64,000 bases of DNA, taken from positions 3,162,001 to 3,226,000 of the forward strand of contig NZ_CP049156.1 in NCBI RefSeq assembly GCF_011493005.1, read 5' to 3'. Under the pieces are notes generated by a model. The model ran no database searches. It saw only the letters and a list, made by a program, of their open reading frames with translations, and had not been told where the DNA came from. Below are positions 1 to 8,910 of this stretch, one piece after another. The DNA is from Caballeronia sp. SBC1. GTDB lineage: Bacteria; Pseudomonadota; Gammaproteobacteria; Burkholderiales; Burkholderiaceae. Position 1 is the stretch's first letter; each line of letters opens with the position of its first letter. The position numbers were made by a program, and so were the translations under genes.

Positions 1-964
1 GAACCATGGCGTCCACGTCGCCCGCCGGTATCAGAAGTCCGTCGCTTCCGTCGCGCATCAACTCTCGTGGGCCGCTGCGGCAATCAAAGGCGATTGAGGC
101 GACGCCAAGCCCCATCGCTTCCATCAAGGCCATCGGTAAGCCTTCAAAGCGCGACGACAGCACGAAGACGTCCGCAGCCGCCATTTCAGCCCATGGCGAG
201 GCAGTCTTGCCAGGCAGGAAGACACGGTTCTTCAAGCCGGCGCCTTCTATCTGCGCCGCCAGCTTCGCGCGCTCTGGACCGTCGCCCCAGATCCACAGGT
301 CCCATTGGGCATACGCTTCAGCAAGTGCCGCGAAAGCAGTGATCAGAACGTCGTACTGTTTCTGCTCGTGCAGGCGGCCAACCGAAATCAGACGCTTGCG
401 GGCATCCGCCGGCCCGCGCACGCACTGCTGTTCAAAAAGCTCGTCGGGTAACGGATTGGGCATCACGGCCAGGCGTGACATATGCGGCACCATGCGTCTG
501 AGCGGCAGCACGACGTTTTCCGTCAGCACGGTCACCAGACTCGCATGCGGGTACACATAACGGCAAGCCATTCGCCAGAAACGGGAGCGTTTATCGGCCG
601 ACGGATCGTTGTGTTCGCATGCAATCACCGGCACGTGCATCCCGCGAGTCGCCAGGATTGCCGTGACGTTAACGTTCGTCAGAAAGGAGATGACGACATC
701 CGGCCGGTGGCCGCGAATAAACGCACGCAACGCGACGAAACGCGCCACGTAGCCGCGCAGCCCGCGCCTGTTTTGGCCGGTGAGATCGGCGAGATAGATC
801 AACCGGACATTATCAGCAAGCGGATAGAAGCAACTGCCGCGGCCGCTGTACGTCACCACGAGGGTAACGGTTTCCTCCCGTTTCGCCCATGCGTTGACAA
901 GCGTAGACGCCACGCGTTCCGCACCGCCAGTGCCCATCGAACTCACCAGCAGGACGATATTCAT
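1..964 (-). CDS. GT4-family glycosyltransferase, 3' end outside the window
   Basis: About 321 codons are open on the minus strand from an ATG at 964 to the window edge, so the C-terminus is missing. The N-terminus reads MNIVLLVSSMGTGGAERV, the usual donor-side GxGGAE start of retaining GT-B enzymes. Around residue 195 comes the second Rossmann domain (ISVGRLHEQKQYDVLI), and around 275 the EGLPMALMEAMG motif with the E-x7-E pair that binds the nucleotide sugar. It should add a sugar from a nucleotide donor to the growing polysaccharide on the cytoplasmic face; donor and linkage cannot be read from sequence. A GGAG ribosome site precedes the ATG, and the start overlaps by ATGA the stop of a 35-codon ORF, implying coupling with the upstream epimerase gene. 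Confidence 0.9.
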   Translation of the reverse strand, partial: MNIVLLVSSMGTGGAERVASTLVNAWAKREETVTLVVTYSGRGSCFYPLADNVRLIYLADLTGQNRRGLRGYVARFVALRAFIRGHRPDVVISFLTNVNVTAILATRGMHVPVIACEHNDPSADKRSRFWRMACRYVYPHASLVTVLTENVVLPLRRMVPHMSRLAVMPNPLPDELFEQQCVRGPADARKRLISVGRLHEQKQYDVLITAFAALAEAYAQWDLWIWGDGPERAKLAAQIEGAGLKNRVFLPGKTASPWAEMAAADVFVLSSRFEGLPMALMEAMGLGVASIAFDCRSGPRELMRDGSDGLLIPAGDVDAMV

Positions 965-1068
965 ATCTCCACTGTCCTTGGCTTGCCCGCCGCCCATCCG
1001 CCGGCATAGAAAATGGTGCGGATCAATGTCGTTGCGTGCTTCAGCGACGTGCCGAGTTGGGGGATCAC
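961..1068 (-). CDS. Possible 35-residue peptide ORF coupled to the downstream glycosyltransferase
   Basis: A GTG at 1066-1068 is preceded by a strong GGAGGGGAG ribosome site about eight bases upstream, and the frame stays open for 35 codons. Its TGA stop (961-963) overlaps the ATG of the glycosyltransferase (962-964) as ATGA, the arrangement used for translational coupling. The product would be short, basic and partly hydrophobic (a TLIRTIFYAGGW stretch). It fills the whole gap between the epimerase and glycosyltransferase genes. I do not recognise a family. It may be a real small protein or only a translated leader that carries ribosomes to the glycosyltransferase start. Confidence 0.4.
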   Translation of the reverse strand: MIPQLGTSLKHATTLIRTIFYAGGWAAGKPRTVEI

Positions 1069-1072
1069 GCGC

Positions 1073-2164
1073 TTAACTCCCCTCCGCGCGTACGGCCGCG
1101 GACAGGACGCGAGCGTCGTCGCCGAAGCGGGTACTGTCCGCGACGAAGCGCACGTACCAAGGCATGGCCACTCCGAGCCCCTGCTCAAGCGTTATCCTGC
1201 GTTCATAGCCGAGCAGCCGTTGCGCCTTGTCAACATTGGCCTGCGAATGCCGGATATCGCCTGGGCGATTCGGGCCATACACGGGCCGATGGTCGCGCAA
1301 TGCAACGCCATGATCAGCGAGTGCCGCTTTCAGGTAGCCGTATAGCTGATTGAGTGTCGTGCGGTTGCCGACCGCCACGTTGTACACCTGATCGCGGCTC
1401 GCGTCGTCGGCAAGGGCGGCGAGCAGATTCGCCTGAACCGCATTGTCGACAAAACAGAAGTCGCGGCTTGTCTCGCCATCGCCGTTGATGACGACTTCGT
1501 CGCCGTTGATCAGCGCCGCCGTCCAGCGGGGAATCACGGCGGCATATGCGCCGTCCGGGTCCTGACGCTGGCCAAATACGTTGAAATAGCGCAGGCCGAT
1601 CGTGCGCAAGCCATAGTTGCGTGCGAAAACCGACGCGTACAACTCATTTGCATACTTGGTCACCGCATACGGCGACAGCGGCTGACCAATGCGGTCTTCC
1701 ACTTTCGGCAAGCCGGGGTGATCACCGTAAGTAGAGCTCGACGCCGCGTAGGTAAAGCTTTTGACCTGGGCGTCGCGCGCGGCCACCAGCATGTTGAGAA
1801 AGCCGCTGATATTGACTTCGTGGGTTGCGATAGGATCCTGAACCGAACGCGGCACCGAGCCGAGCGCAGCCTCGTGAAGCACATGGTCAACTTGCTTCAC
1901 CGCGGCCGCGCAATCCGCGAGTTTGCGGATATCGCCTTCTATGAATCTAAAACGCTGCCATTGCGCGGCGTTGACGAGCGAGCGCACTTCGTCGAGGTTG
2001 CGCCGGTGACCGGTCGCGAAGTTGTCCAACCCGACCACGCGCTGGTCTAGCTTGAGCAGCGCCTCGAGCAGATTCGAGCCAATAAAGCCCGCGACGCCTG
2101 TCACGAGCCATGTATGCGGAGCCGCAGCGAGTTCAAGGCGAACGCGATCGTAGCGATTTGACAT
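1073..2164 (-). CDS. wbpP: UDP-N-acetylglucosamine 4-epimerase (WbpP/TviC type)
   Basis: A 363-residue extended short-chain dehydrogenase/reductase that should interconvert UDP-GlcNAc and UDP-GalNAc (or their uronic acids), supplying HexNAc for the polysaccharide. The NAD site GVAGFIGSN lies near residue 26, the catalytic Ser region is ASSSTYGDH and the YxxxK pair is PYAVTKY. The stretches [18 protein letters not shown] and [10 protein letters not shown] match the WbpP group as I remember it. An in-frame GTG 50 codons upstream is possible, but ATG 2164 has an AGGAGG site at proper spacing and fits the family N-terminus. The C-terminus is about 20 residues longer than classical WbpP. It is followed by the 35-codon ORF and the GT4 gene on the same strand, so they probably form one operon. 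Confidence 0.9.
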   Translation of the reverse strand: MSNRYDRVRLELAAAPHTWLVTGVAGFIGSNLLEALLKLDQRVVGLDNFATGHRRNLDEVRSLVNAAQWQRFRFIEGDIRKLADCAAAVKQVDHVLHEAALGSVPRSVQDPIATHEVNISGFLNMLVAARDAQVKSFTYAASSSTYGDHPGLPKVEDRIGQPLSPYAVTKYANELYASVFARNYGLRTIGLRYFNVFGQRQDPDGAYAAVIPRWTAALINGDEVVINGDGETSRDFCFVDNAVQANLLAALADDASRDQVYNVAVGNRTTLNQLYGYLKAALADHGVALRDHRPVYGPNRPGDIRHSQANVDKAQRLLGYERRITLEQGLGVAMPWYVRFVADSTRFGDDARVLSAAVRAEGS

Positions 2165-2333
2165 CAATGTCCTCCTACCTATAGAAACGCTATCAACCGC
2201 GGTCGCGGACGGTATGTGCGCGAAGACACACAACCCTTTTGGATTCGCCTGCGCGACGAATCGCGGGCCCCTGGTATCTCGGACAGCTCTAGAATTTTTC
2301 CGCCATATCGCCACGCTTATTCCCGCTTCGGGG

Positions 2334-3452
2334 TCAAGGTATGATGCGCTGATTGCTCACAATTATCTGCGGGCCATGCACGCGATCGTAGTCTTCACTT
2401 CTTAGCGTCGAAAGTCGAGGACTCACCCACTTCGATGAATCGATCACGATGCGTCCCTTCACGACGGCGCCTTTAAGTTCGAGTCCCGAGATATCGAGTG
2501 GCGCGAACGCTGAGGCTTCGTCCCGATGGTCCGTTATCTTGATCTGGACGTACTGCGGCTTCGGCCCGGCAAGCATCTGCAGGTACATCAGAATTCCGGT
2601 GCGACAGTTGCGGGTTGTCGGGCTTTCAATTCGAATGTCGTGAAGAATATCCAAGTTATTATTGGGCTCGATATCGAGTCCTGCGGACGGCAACGTTCCA
2701 CCAATACTCTCCCAGACCGGGCGCTCGAAGACGATATTCGCACCGCTGATGATTGACACGCCCTGTCGGCGGCAACGCGAGGCCCGGTGATCGAGCACGC
2801 GGATGTCGCTTGGCCACGTGCTCTTGCTCGAATAACTGTTAGCTATATAAATGCCGTCGCCCCAGCATCCGGTCGTGGTGGGTGAAATGAGCGTGATGTT
2901 CGAGCTTCCCGCAATGGAAATCCCCATTCCATACCCGCCATTGTGGGGGTCGTTCGGCGCCGCGTTCAGTTCCCTGCTGCCGTCGAGCGTCGCGCCTTCG
3001 AGTATCACGTCCCGCACATCCCAGATGCGCATGATCTGATAGAAGGACGCGTTGTGCGGCAGAAGTTTGATCGACGCGCCCGGCGCAAAGCGCACCCGAC
3101 TGCCGCTTCGCAATGCGAGGCCGACTGCGTCGATCCGGCAATCGCCGGTGATCATCAACGTCTGGCCGAGCGACTGGTCAATCGCCGCCTGCAGGCTCGA
3201 GCGATCGTTGCTACGTCCATCCCCCTTTACACCGAACGCTTTGTCCATGAGAACGGCGTTGCGGGCTGGACTGGAAGCGTACGCTGGTTGCGCTGCTCCA
3301 GTCGACGCCGCCGCAAGCACGGGAAGCACTTGTATCAAGCGCCGTCGGGCCCACGAGCGGGGCATCTCACTCGCCGCGTGCTCTTGCGCGGATGCCGGCT
3401 TTCCGCTCATGGCCGACCAGCCAAGACGACACTGCGGTTCTATTACACGCAT
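2334..3452 (-). CDS. Exported right-handed beta-helix protein (pectate lyase-like fold)
   Basis: The predicted 372-residue protein has a Tat-like export signal: an ARRRLIQV twin-arginine run, a hydrophobic AAAS stretch and a possible AYA cleavage site around residues 35-60. The mature part starts with [17 protein letters not shown], the typical opening of pectate-lyase-3/glycosyl-hydrolase-28 beta-helices, followed by repeated short strands rich in N, G and I/V. Such proteins often cut or modify polysaccharides in the periplasm or outside the cell, or serve as phage-tail-type depolymerases. No catalytic residues can be assigned with certainty. Start choice: ATG 3452 has GGTGG nine bases upstream; ATG 3410, ATG 3371 and an upstream GTG at 3530 are alternatives. 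It lies on the same strand upstream of wbpP, 170 bp away. Confidence 0.7.
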   Translation of the reverse strand: MRVIEPQCRLGWSAMSGKPASAQEHAASEMPRSWARRRLIQVLPVLAAASTGAAQPAYASSPARNAVLMDKAFGVKGDGRSNDRSSLQAAIDQSLGQTLMITGDCRIDAVGLALRSGSRVRFAPGASIKLLPHNASFYQIMRIWDVRDVILEGATLDGSRELNAAPNDPHNGGYGMGISIAGSSNITLISPTTTGCWGDGIYIANSYSSKSTWPSDIRVLDHRASRCRRQGVSIISGANIVFERPVWESIGGTLPSAGLDIEPNNNLDILHDIRIESPTTRNCRTGILMYLQMLAGPKPQYVQIKITDHRDEASAFAPLDISGLELKGAVVKGRIVIDSSKWVSPRLSTLRSEDYDRVHGPQIIVSNQRIIP

Positions 3453-3639
3453 ATTCAGAAACCACCTTGAGCTCACGTCAGTCGAAGTCAAACGAATGGT
3501 CCTGATCAGACCAGGCGTCGCTATTAACACCGGCGAGTTTCGACGGCTTACCTCGAAAAGAGAGATAACTATCGATCAATAAGCCAGACGACAAATATCA
3601 GGTCCTACCCTATATGAAGGAATGCGAAGTTTCGTATGA

Positions 3640-4180
3640 CCTGAAACCATCTACTATTAAAGGCCGTCGGGCCGACAATAGATGGCTTCGTTCCGCCGTG
3701 AAAATCGAGAGCAAATAGGCTCGTGGGTACCCACCTGGGACCGCTCGCAAACGGGTCGGAACAGATCGCCTTGATATATGCGGCCGATCAAAATGCGCGA
3801 TTGCCTCCGCATCAGTCTGCGAGAAGAACTCGTAGCCCTTGCCGCGCAAGCATCTCACGCGGCGACTCGTCGTTCTCGATAACGGCGCTATGCACGAGTG
3901 CTACTTGTTGCTCGAGAAAATCGGATGCGCATTGCGGTCACAGGTGCTTCGTGTGTTGCCTGGCGCATGTGCGCGATCCCGGATTGCCCCTGCAGACCGG
4001 TCTCCCGACCCTGACTGGCCAGATCGGCGACACGATAGACGCTGCAGGCGCGTCTCGGGCGGCCGGCAGCAATCACGGCCACGCCTAACAGGTCGTAACC
4101 GCGATATTTCAACCGGCGCAGCCCTTCGAGCCAGCGCTGACCCGGGACGCGACCGTCCTGTTGAATCTCGACCTAGGCTA
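3640..4180 (-). pseudogene. glmS: Decayed glmS (glucosamine-6-phosphate synthase) N-terminal fragment
   Basis: Reading leftward from 4175, the minus strand gives LEGLRRLKYRGYDLLGVAVI, then SGIAHMRQATHEAPVTA, VALVHSAVIEN, YEFFSQTDAEAIAH and IYQGDLF. These are the consecutive conserved blocks of the GlmS glutaminase domain (family forms: EGLRRLEYRGYD, GIAHTRWATHGAPV, YEF-SQTDTE-IAHL). They lie in different frames: at least four single-base indels occur between about 3910 and 3785, and the start (MCGIVG with its catalytic Cys) and the isomerase domains are absent. The invariant W of TRWATHG is Q here. It is a dead fragment of an amidotransferase gene that normally feeds UDP-GlcNAc synthesis, probably left by an old duplication or insertion. 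Confidence 0.85.
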
Positions 4181-4557
4181 CTCGCCGAATAGTCTGGAAC
4201 CTATAGGAAAGCTGGGCCTTTCGTGCGGTCGCCAACATATGTAATGCGAGCATAAATATCGAACCGTTGCTCGATTTCTCCTTGATCGCTCCCTGGCTTC
4301 TCTAGCCCCGTCTCGTTCCCTGCTTCAGAAGTTGAGTGATCTGTGTTCCGTTAGCCTGCCAGGACGCCCGAGCGGGCCGTACTTGCCCCTCCTTGACCCT
4401 CACCCCTCCCCCTCCCCTCAGCCCCGTCAAAGAAGATTGCAGTTTGGCAACGCCGCCTGCCTTCTTCCTTGCAATGTTCGCTGCCGCACGGTCGCGCGGT
4501 CGCTTATTCTTCTAACCTCTGGCGTCGGTGGGGACAACGTGAGAGGAATCGAGCGTC
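4181..4557. other. Intergenic region upstream of the acyltransferase gene
   Basis: No credible gene was seen in these roughly 375 bases. A pyrimidine-rich stretch (about 4385-4425, mostly C and T) precedes the acyltransferase gene. Its promoter presumably lies here, but no convincing -35/-10 pair was found. Confidence 0.5.
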
Positions 4558-5694
4558 ATGAACACAGAGAAGATTCCCGTGGTAACAGTTCCTGGTCCGC
4601 TCAAACCGCGAACACGCAAGCCGGCTCTCGAAGAACCCCCGAAATCACCAAACGTTCTGCCTGCATCCATTGGGCTTACGGAACGCTCGGTCTTCCACGA
4701 ACCGTGGTGGCTGAACGCGACCGCTGGTGAGGATTGGCACATGGCCGTCGTGAAGACCGGCGACCAGATCGTCGGCGAGATGCCCTACACGCTTACCAAA
4801 AAGGGCTTCTGGCGCATATCGACATTGCCACCGCTCACCCGAACCCTCGGCCCGGTCATCAAGCCGCAGCCCGCCGATGCGGGGAACCCCGAGTGGAATC
4901 ATCGTCTGGAAGTCACGCGCGAGTTGATCGCTCAACTACCCAAGTGCGCGCACTTTCATCAGATCGCGCACCCGCTTGTGTCGGAAGCCGAAGCAGCCGC
5001 TTTCTCGCTGCACGGCTTCCAAGTCTCGGTGGGGTTCACGCTCAAATTGCCCCCGGGCACGGACGAGGCCACCGCCTGGCGCGGACTTCGCTGGAATACG
5101 CGCAACCGCGTCCGGCGCTCCGCTGAGCGATTCGTGGTGCGCGAGATCGCGGGCGTCGAGGAATTTGTCGACTTCTATGATTCCAACCTTGCCACCCGTA
5201 AGCTCGATAACGTCTACGGCTCAACGATCATGCGGCGGTTGCTGACCGAGGTCGTGCGCCATAATGCCGGCATGCTGCTCGGTACGTTCGACCATGATGG
5301 CTCACTCAATGCCGCGACCGCGCTCGTTTGGGACAAGACAAACGTCTACTATTTTTTGACGACGCGTACAGCCACCGCGCACAGCGGCGCGGTAGCTCTA
5401 CTTGTCTGGCAGGCGATCAAAGTCGCCCGCGAACGTACGCTCGAACTTGACTTCGACGGCGTCTCGACAGCGGGCATTCTCCAATTCCTCGCAGGCTTCG
5501 GCGGACATCTCGTTCGGCGCTATACATTCGAACAAATGCGGGGCGATTTTGCGCTCGGTCGCGCCCTGCGCGCCAGTTCGCGCGAGGTTGCGAAGGCTGC
5601 TCGAAGTGTTGGCGCGAAGAAAAGCACACCTGCAGAGAAGGGCACACCTGCGGAGAAGAGCTCACCTGCGGAGAAGAGCTCACCTGCAGAATAG
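4558..5694 (+). CDS. FemAB/BioF2-like GNAT acyltransferase with repeat tail
   Basis: A 378-residue soluble protein. Residues about 170-330 show the layout of the Acetyltransf_6 (BioF2/FemAB-like) GNAT domain: a basic WNTRNRVRRSAE stretch, EFVDFYDSNLATRK, an AATALVWDKTNVYYFLT core strand and a final LELDFDGVSTAG strand-turn. Relatives sit in exopolysaccharide loci and are thought to transfer acyl or aminoacyl groups to sugars or lipid-linked intermediates; the substrate here is unknown. The last 24 residues are four near-identical six-residue repeats (S/G-T/S-P-A-E-K), a charged low-complexity tail. An AGAGGA ribosome site precedes ATG 4558. It stands alone between the glmS fragment and IS debris. 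Confidence 0.75.
   Translation: MNTEKIPVVTVPGPLKPRTRKPALEEPPKSPNVLPASIGLTERSVFHEPWWLNATAGEDWHMAVVKTGDQIVGEMPYTLTKKGFWRISTLPPLTRTLGPVIKPQPADAGNPEWNHRLEVTRELIAQLPKCAHFHQIAHPLVSEAEAAAFSLHGFQVSVGFTLKLPPGTDEATAWRGLRWNTRNRVRRSAERFVVREIAGVEEFVDFYDSNLATRKLDNVYGSTIMRRLLTEVVRHNAGMLLGTFDHDGSLNAATALVWDKTNVYYFLTTRTATAHSGAVALLVWQAIKVARERTLELDFDGVSTAGILQFLAGFGGHLVRRYTFEQMRGDFALGRALRASSREVAKAARSVGAKKSTPAEKGTPAEKSSPAEKSSPAE
5623..5694 (+). repeat. Four tandem 18-bp units at the 3' end of the acyltransferase gene
   Basis: Units start at 5623, 5641, 5659 and 5677, differ by only one to three bases each, and encode S-T-P-A-E-K, G-T-P-A-E-K, S-S-P-A-E-K and S-S-P-A-E-stop. Because the unit is 18 bp, copy-number changes keep the frame and only lengthen or shorten the tail. 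The near identity suggests recent expansion. Confidence 0.95.
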
Positions 5695-5920
5695 CCGGAT
5701 GCCGTTGCTCGCAGCGTGCATGCTCTTCTGATCCTTCGTAAATAGGGAGGTCGTGAACGCGAGTTTTACGGGCGCACTAGACCAACTGAATGCTCCAAGG
5801 TTCGTGGTGCCGGTACCAGTACTTCGCAACAATCGCGCTGCGGTAGTTTCGTATATAGACGAATGGTTCACTGCACCTCGACAAAGCGCCTAAGCGAGCA
5901 GCCGGTCAGCCTTGCTCCAT
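5695..5920. other. Spacer with a possible 45-codon ORF
   Basis: A GTG at 5753 directly behind a GGGAGG sequence opens 45 codons ending at 5890. The ribosome site is too close to the start and no family is recognised, so it is not called as a gene. Nothing else is seen. Confidence 0.3.
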
Positions 5921-6190
5921 CACGAGATTCGATGCCTTCGACCTGTCCGACGAAGAAGTCGTGCGGTAACGGGGTCGTGAATCGCTACTGACAGGTCTTC
6001 ACTGGCGAGACGTTCCTGCAAACGCAGCCACTGAATGATCCGTCGAGCTTGACGCGCTGGCGCAAGCACCTCGGTGAGGCGGGCGTTGAAGAGCTGCTGG
6101 AGGCGACGATTGATGCTGCCGAACGCGCTGGCGTAATCAAGGCGTCGAGCGTGAAGCGGGAAGTGATATCGAAGGTAATCTACCTAAAGC
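5921..6190 (+). mobile_element. IS5-type transposase remnant
   Basis: The plus strand preserves transposase blocks in two frames: AFDLSDEEVV near 5935, then QVFTGETFLQTQPLNDPSSL, TRWRKHLGEAGVEELL and TIDAAERAGVIKASSVKR. These correspond to the N-terminal part of IS5-like transposases common in Burkholderia (for example YFTGETWLQT and SRWRKRLGEAGVEELL). A stop replaces the Trp expected before QVF, a frameshift separates the first block, and everything after SSVKR (the DDE catalytic part) is lost. No terminal inverted repeats were found. Confidence 0.75.
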
Positions 6191-6359
6191 ACAATTTCGG
6201 AAGGCTTCGGCTGATACCTAGCGAAGCAAGCGCTAGCGAGGGCGGATTCGCAATTTATCTACCGTGAACTGTTGTACTAATGATCCGGTGGATGCGTGCC
6301 GATGCTCATGGCGTCAATTCAGCTCAATCGAGAATAGCGCCGCGTTCTGTATGCGCAAA

Positions 6360-6554
6360 TCACCGATAAGTCTTGTTTAGGGCCTCCGCATCCTCGGGTG
6401 TCAATTCGTAGACCGGATGCATGACAGCGCCGTTAGACCACTCGAGCTGATAGCGCCACTTCCCGTCGCCGAGCATATAGCGCCATGCTATCGGCTTGCG
6501 TTCGCTGCGCTCAGCAAGCGATCGCTCGGTCTGAAAATCTTCGCGTTGACCCAT
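6360..6554 (-). CDS. Small hypothetical protein (64 aa)
   Basis: The ORF begins at ATG 6554 behind a GGGGGTGG ribosome site; an in-frame GTG three codons upstream is the alternative. The product is polar with a charged N-terminal half (ERSLAERSERK), then a W/Y-rich segment (WRYMLGDGKWRYQLEW) and PVYELTPEDAEALNKTYR. It looks like a soluble small domain, and codon use agrees with neighbouring genes. I do not recognise a family. It is isolated between an IS5 remnant and a gene-free stretch. Confidence 0.45.
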   Translation of the reverse strand: MGQREDFQTERSLAERSERKPIAWRYMLGDGKWRYQLEWSNGAVMHPVYELTPEDAEALNKTYR

Positions 6555-6569
6555 TTTCGCCACCCCCGG

Positions 6570-7038
6570 ACGTTTGTTAAATCCTAAGGTGAGTTTAATT
6601 TTCGGTGTGCGCGTTGTCGCTCACTTTTATATCGATTTGTCTTATCTGACCTTACCAACGCGTCATTCGATCATTCGTCCGTGACAATCTCATCGCCTAT
6701 TCAACCTCAAACGTCGGGAAAACCTTGCTCTCAGACTGTCTTTGCCGCTCCCAACGTGAGGCCGACGTCAAGTCGAAGGCGCCATGTGTTTCATCGCTTG
6801 CCTCTTCGATTCCGGGATTGTCCTGCTACGAACTAGCCGCGCAAATTAGACCCGTACAGTTCGTTTATGAACTGTCTCTATTGGGGCGTGCATGCGGGAA
6901 AAGAGCGGTGCGGATCTCCTGCACCGCCAACCTGCTTGCGAAGTCACACGCGCTACGAAGCGAGCTCCGGTACAGCGGGCATCCTTGCGGTCGCTCCTCC
7001 CAACAAGCAGTCGTGAGACATTAACTGTTGAGTAACCC
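6570..7038. other. Gene-free stretch downstream of the wbiI-like gene
   Basis: No credible coding sequence was found. A 6-bp inverted repeat (GTTGAG/CTCAAC) overlaps the wbiI-like stop at about 7028-7044, but it has no T-run and is a weak terminator candidate. Confidence 0.5.
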
Positions 7039-8910
7039 TCAACCGATTCGAGCCGACTGCACACTCGTCAACGCTGGCGTCATAGTCGTCTGATACTCCG
7101 GCACCCAGCGGCGCAGGTCACGTCGCACTTCGTCATCTGCCAATACGCGATGCTGCATCAGCCATGGCAGCAATTCATCGAGGAAGTGATTCGGCACTTC
7201 GCGCGCCTGTGCGATCCGCAGCTTCGGATGCGGCGTGCGTGTGGTCGTTTCGTCGTCGGCAAGCAATTCCTCGTACAGCTTTTCACCCGGCCGCAAGCCC
7301 GTGAACACGATCCGGATCTGCTCCTCCGAGAATCCGTACAAGCGAATCAGATCGCGCGCCAGATCCACGATTCTCACCGGCTCACCCATATCCAGGATAA
7401 AGATCTCGCCGCCACGGCCCATGCTCGACGCTTGCAACACCAGTTGCGCAGCTTCGGGGATCGTCATGAAGAACCGCGTGATCTCCGGATGCGTGACCGT
7501 TACCGGACCGCCCTTCGCAATCTGCTGCTGGAACTTCGGGATCACGCTGCCCGCGCTGCCCAGCACATTACCAAATCTCACCGTCTCGAACTGCGTGCGC
7601 GGCGCGGTCTGCTGCAACGCCTGGCAGGCCATCTCGGCCAGGCGTTTGCTTGCGCCCATCACGTTGGTCGGGTTGACGGCTTTATCGGTGGAGATCAGTA
7701 CGAAATGGCTCACCTGATGACGGATCGCCGCGCGCGCCACGCGCAAGGTACCCAGCACGTTGTTGCGCACTGCCGCCCATGCGTTCTGCTCTTCCATCAA
7801 AGGCACGTGTTTATACGCCGCAGCGTGAAACACAATATGCGGCGCAAAGCGCGACATGGTCTGATCGAGAAGCAGCGAATCCTTGGCATCGCCGATCACC
7901 GGGATCACTGACAGATCCGGGAACCGCTCATGCAATTCTTCGATGAGCAAATACATCGCGTATTCGCTCAGGTCGTAGGCCACGAGTTGCGCCGGCGAGA
8001 AGCGCAGGATCTGCCTGCACAATTCCGAACCGATCGAGCCGCCTGCACCCGTGACCATCACCACGCGCCCATGCAGCAGCGCCTCGACGTGCGGCATGTC
8101 GATCTTCACGGGCTCGCGGCCGAGCAAGTCTTCCAGGTCGATCTGGCGAACCCGTGAGAGGAATGCCTGCCCCTGTGTGAGCACGGTAAGCGCTGGCAAC
8201 ACCATGGCCTTAACGCCTGCGCGAACGCACATGGTAGCCACACGCCGCTGCGCATCTACCGACGCCGACGGAATCGCGATGATCGCCGTATCGGCCTTGA
8301 GTTGTTCCGCCCACAACGGCAGCTCGCTGATCGATCCCAGTACCTTGTGGCCCAAGATTTCACGACCGCGTTTAGCGGGGTCGTCGTCGAGCAGACCCAC
8401 CAAACGCCATTCACTGGAGCGCGCCAGCTCGCGCACGAGATTCGCGCCCGCCGTACCCGCGCCGAGCACGATCACCGGCTTGCCCTTGCCTATCAAGCCG
8501 CCGTACAGGTAAAACTCCTTGATTGCACGGTAAAGCGCGCGCGAGCCGCCCGTCACCATGAACAGCAGCAACGGCGACACGATCAACACAGAGCGGGGAA
8601 TGATGGGAGAAGGCTGGAGCATGGCCGCACCGATCATCACGATCAGCGCGCCGCTGGCGACCGCCTTGGAGATCCGCATCAGGTCAGGCAGGCTTGCAAA
8701 CACCCACATGCCGCGATACAGCCCGAAGATACGGAACATCAGACCGTAGATCACTACGACCCACACCAGAGCGTTGATGCCGCCGTGCCAGAAATCGTCA
8801 GGAACCGAGCCATTGAAGCGCAGCGTATACGCGGCGAGCCACGCCACCGCGACCGCCATGAGGTCAAAACCGAATGCCGCGATCGAGAGCCACGAAGGCT
8901 TAATTCGCAT
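7039..8910 (-). CDS. wbiI: Membrane-anchored nucleotide-sugar 4,6-dehydratase (WbpM/CapD/PglF family)
   Basis: A 623-residue protein with about four N-terminal membrane helices (residues 10-130), a first Rossmann domain (VIVLGAGTAGANLV, near 145) and a second, catalytic SDR domain (VMVTGAGGSIGSEL, near 285). Family markers are FHAAAYKHVPLMEE and ISTDKAVNPTNVMGASKR, where Met replaces the Tyr of YxxxK, as in WbpM and PglF. These enzymes convert UDP-GlcNAc to UDP-4-keto-6-deoxy-HexNAc, the precursor of QuiNAc, FucNAc or bacillosamine. Start ATG 8910 overlaps the preceding transferase gene by 11 bp; a longer frame to 8985 lacks support. The order epimerase-transferase-dehydratase matches wbiG-H-I of Burkholderia O-antigen loci. 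Confidence 0.9.
   Translation of the reverse strand: MRIKPSWLSIAAFGFDLMAVAVAWLAAYTLRFNGSVPDDFWHGGINALVWVVVIYGLMFRIFGLYRGMWVFASLPDLMRISKAVASGALIVMIGAAMLQPSPIIPRSVLIVSPLLLFMVTGGSRALYRAIKEFYLYGGLIGKGKPVIVLGAGTAGANLVRELARSSEWRLVGLLDDDPAKRGREILGHKVLGSISELPLWAEQLKADTAIIAIPSASVDAQRRVATMCVRAGVKAMVLPALTVLTQGQAFLSRVRQIDLEDLLGREPVKIDMPHVEALLHGRVVMVTGAGGSIGSELCRQILRFSPAQLVAYDLSEYAMYLLIEELHERFPDLSVIPVIGDAKDSLLLDQTMSRFAPHIVFHAAAYKHVPLMEEQNAWAAVRNNVLGTLRVARAAIRHQVSHFVLISTDKAVNPTNVMGASKRLAEMACQALQQTAPRTQFETVRFGNVLGSAGSVIPKFQQQIAKGGPVTVTHPEITRFFMTIPEAAQLVLQASSMGRGGEIFILDMGEPVRIVDLARDLIRLYGFSEEQIRIVFTGLRPGEKLYEELLADDETTTRTPHPKLRIAQAREVPNHFLDELLPWLMQHRVLADDEVRRDLRRWVPEYQTTMTPALTSVQSARIG

Noticed and set aside
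5753-5890. GTG-started 45-codon frame after the acyltransferase gene
   Set aside because: The GGGAGG lies too close to the start, and there is no recognisable product.
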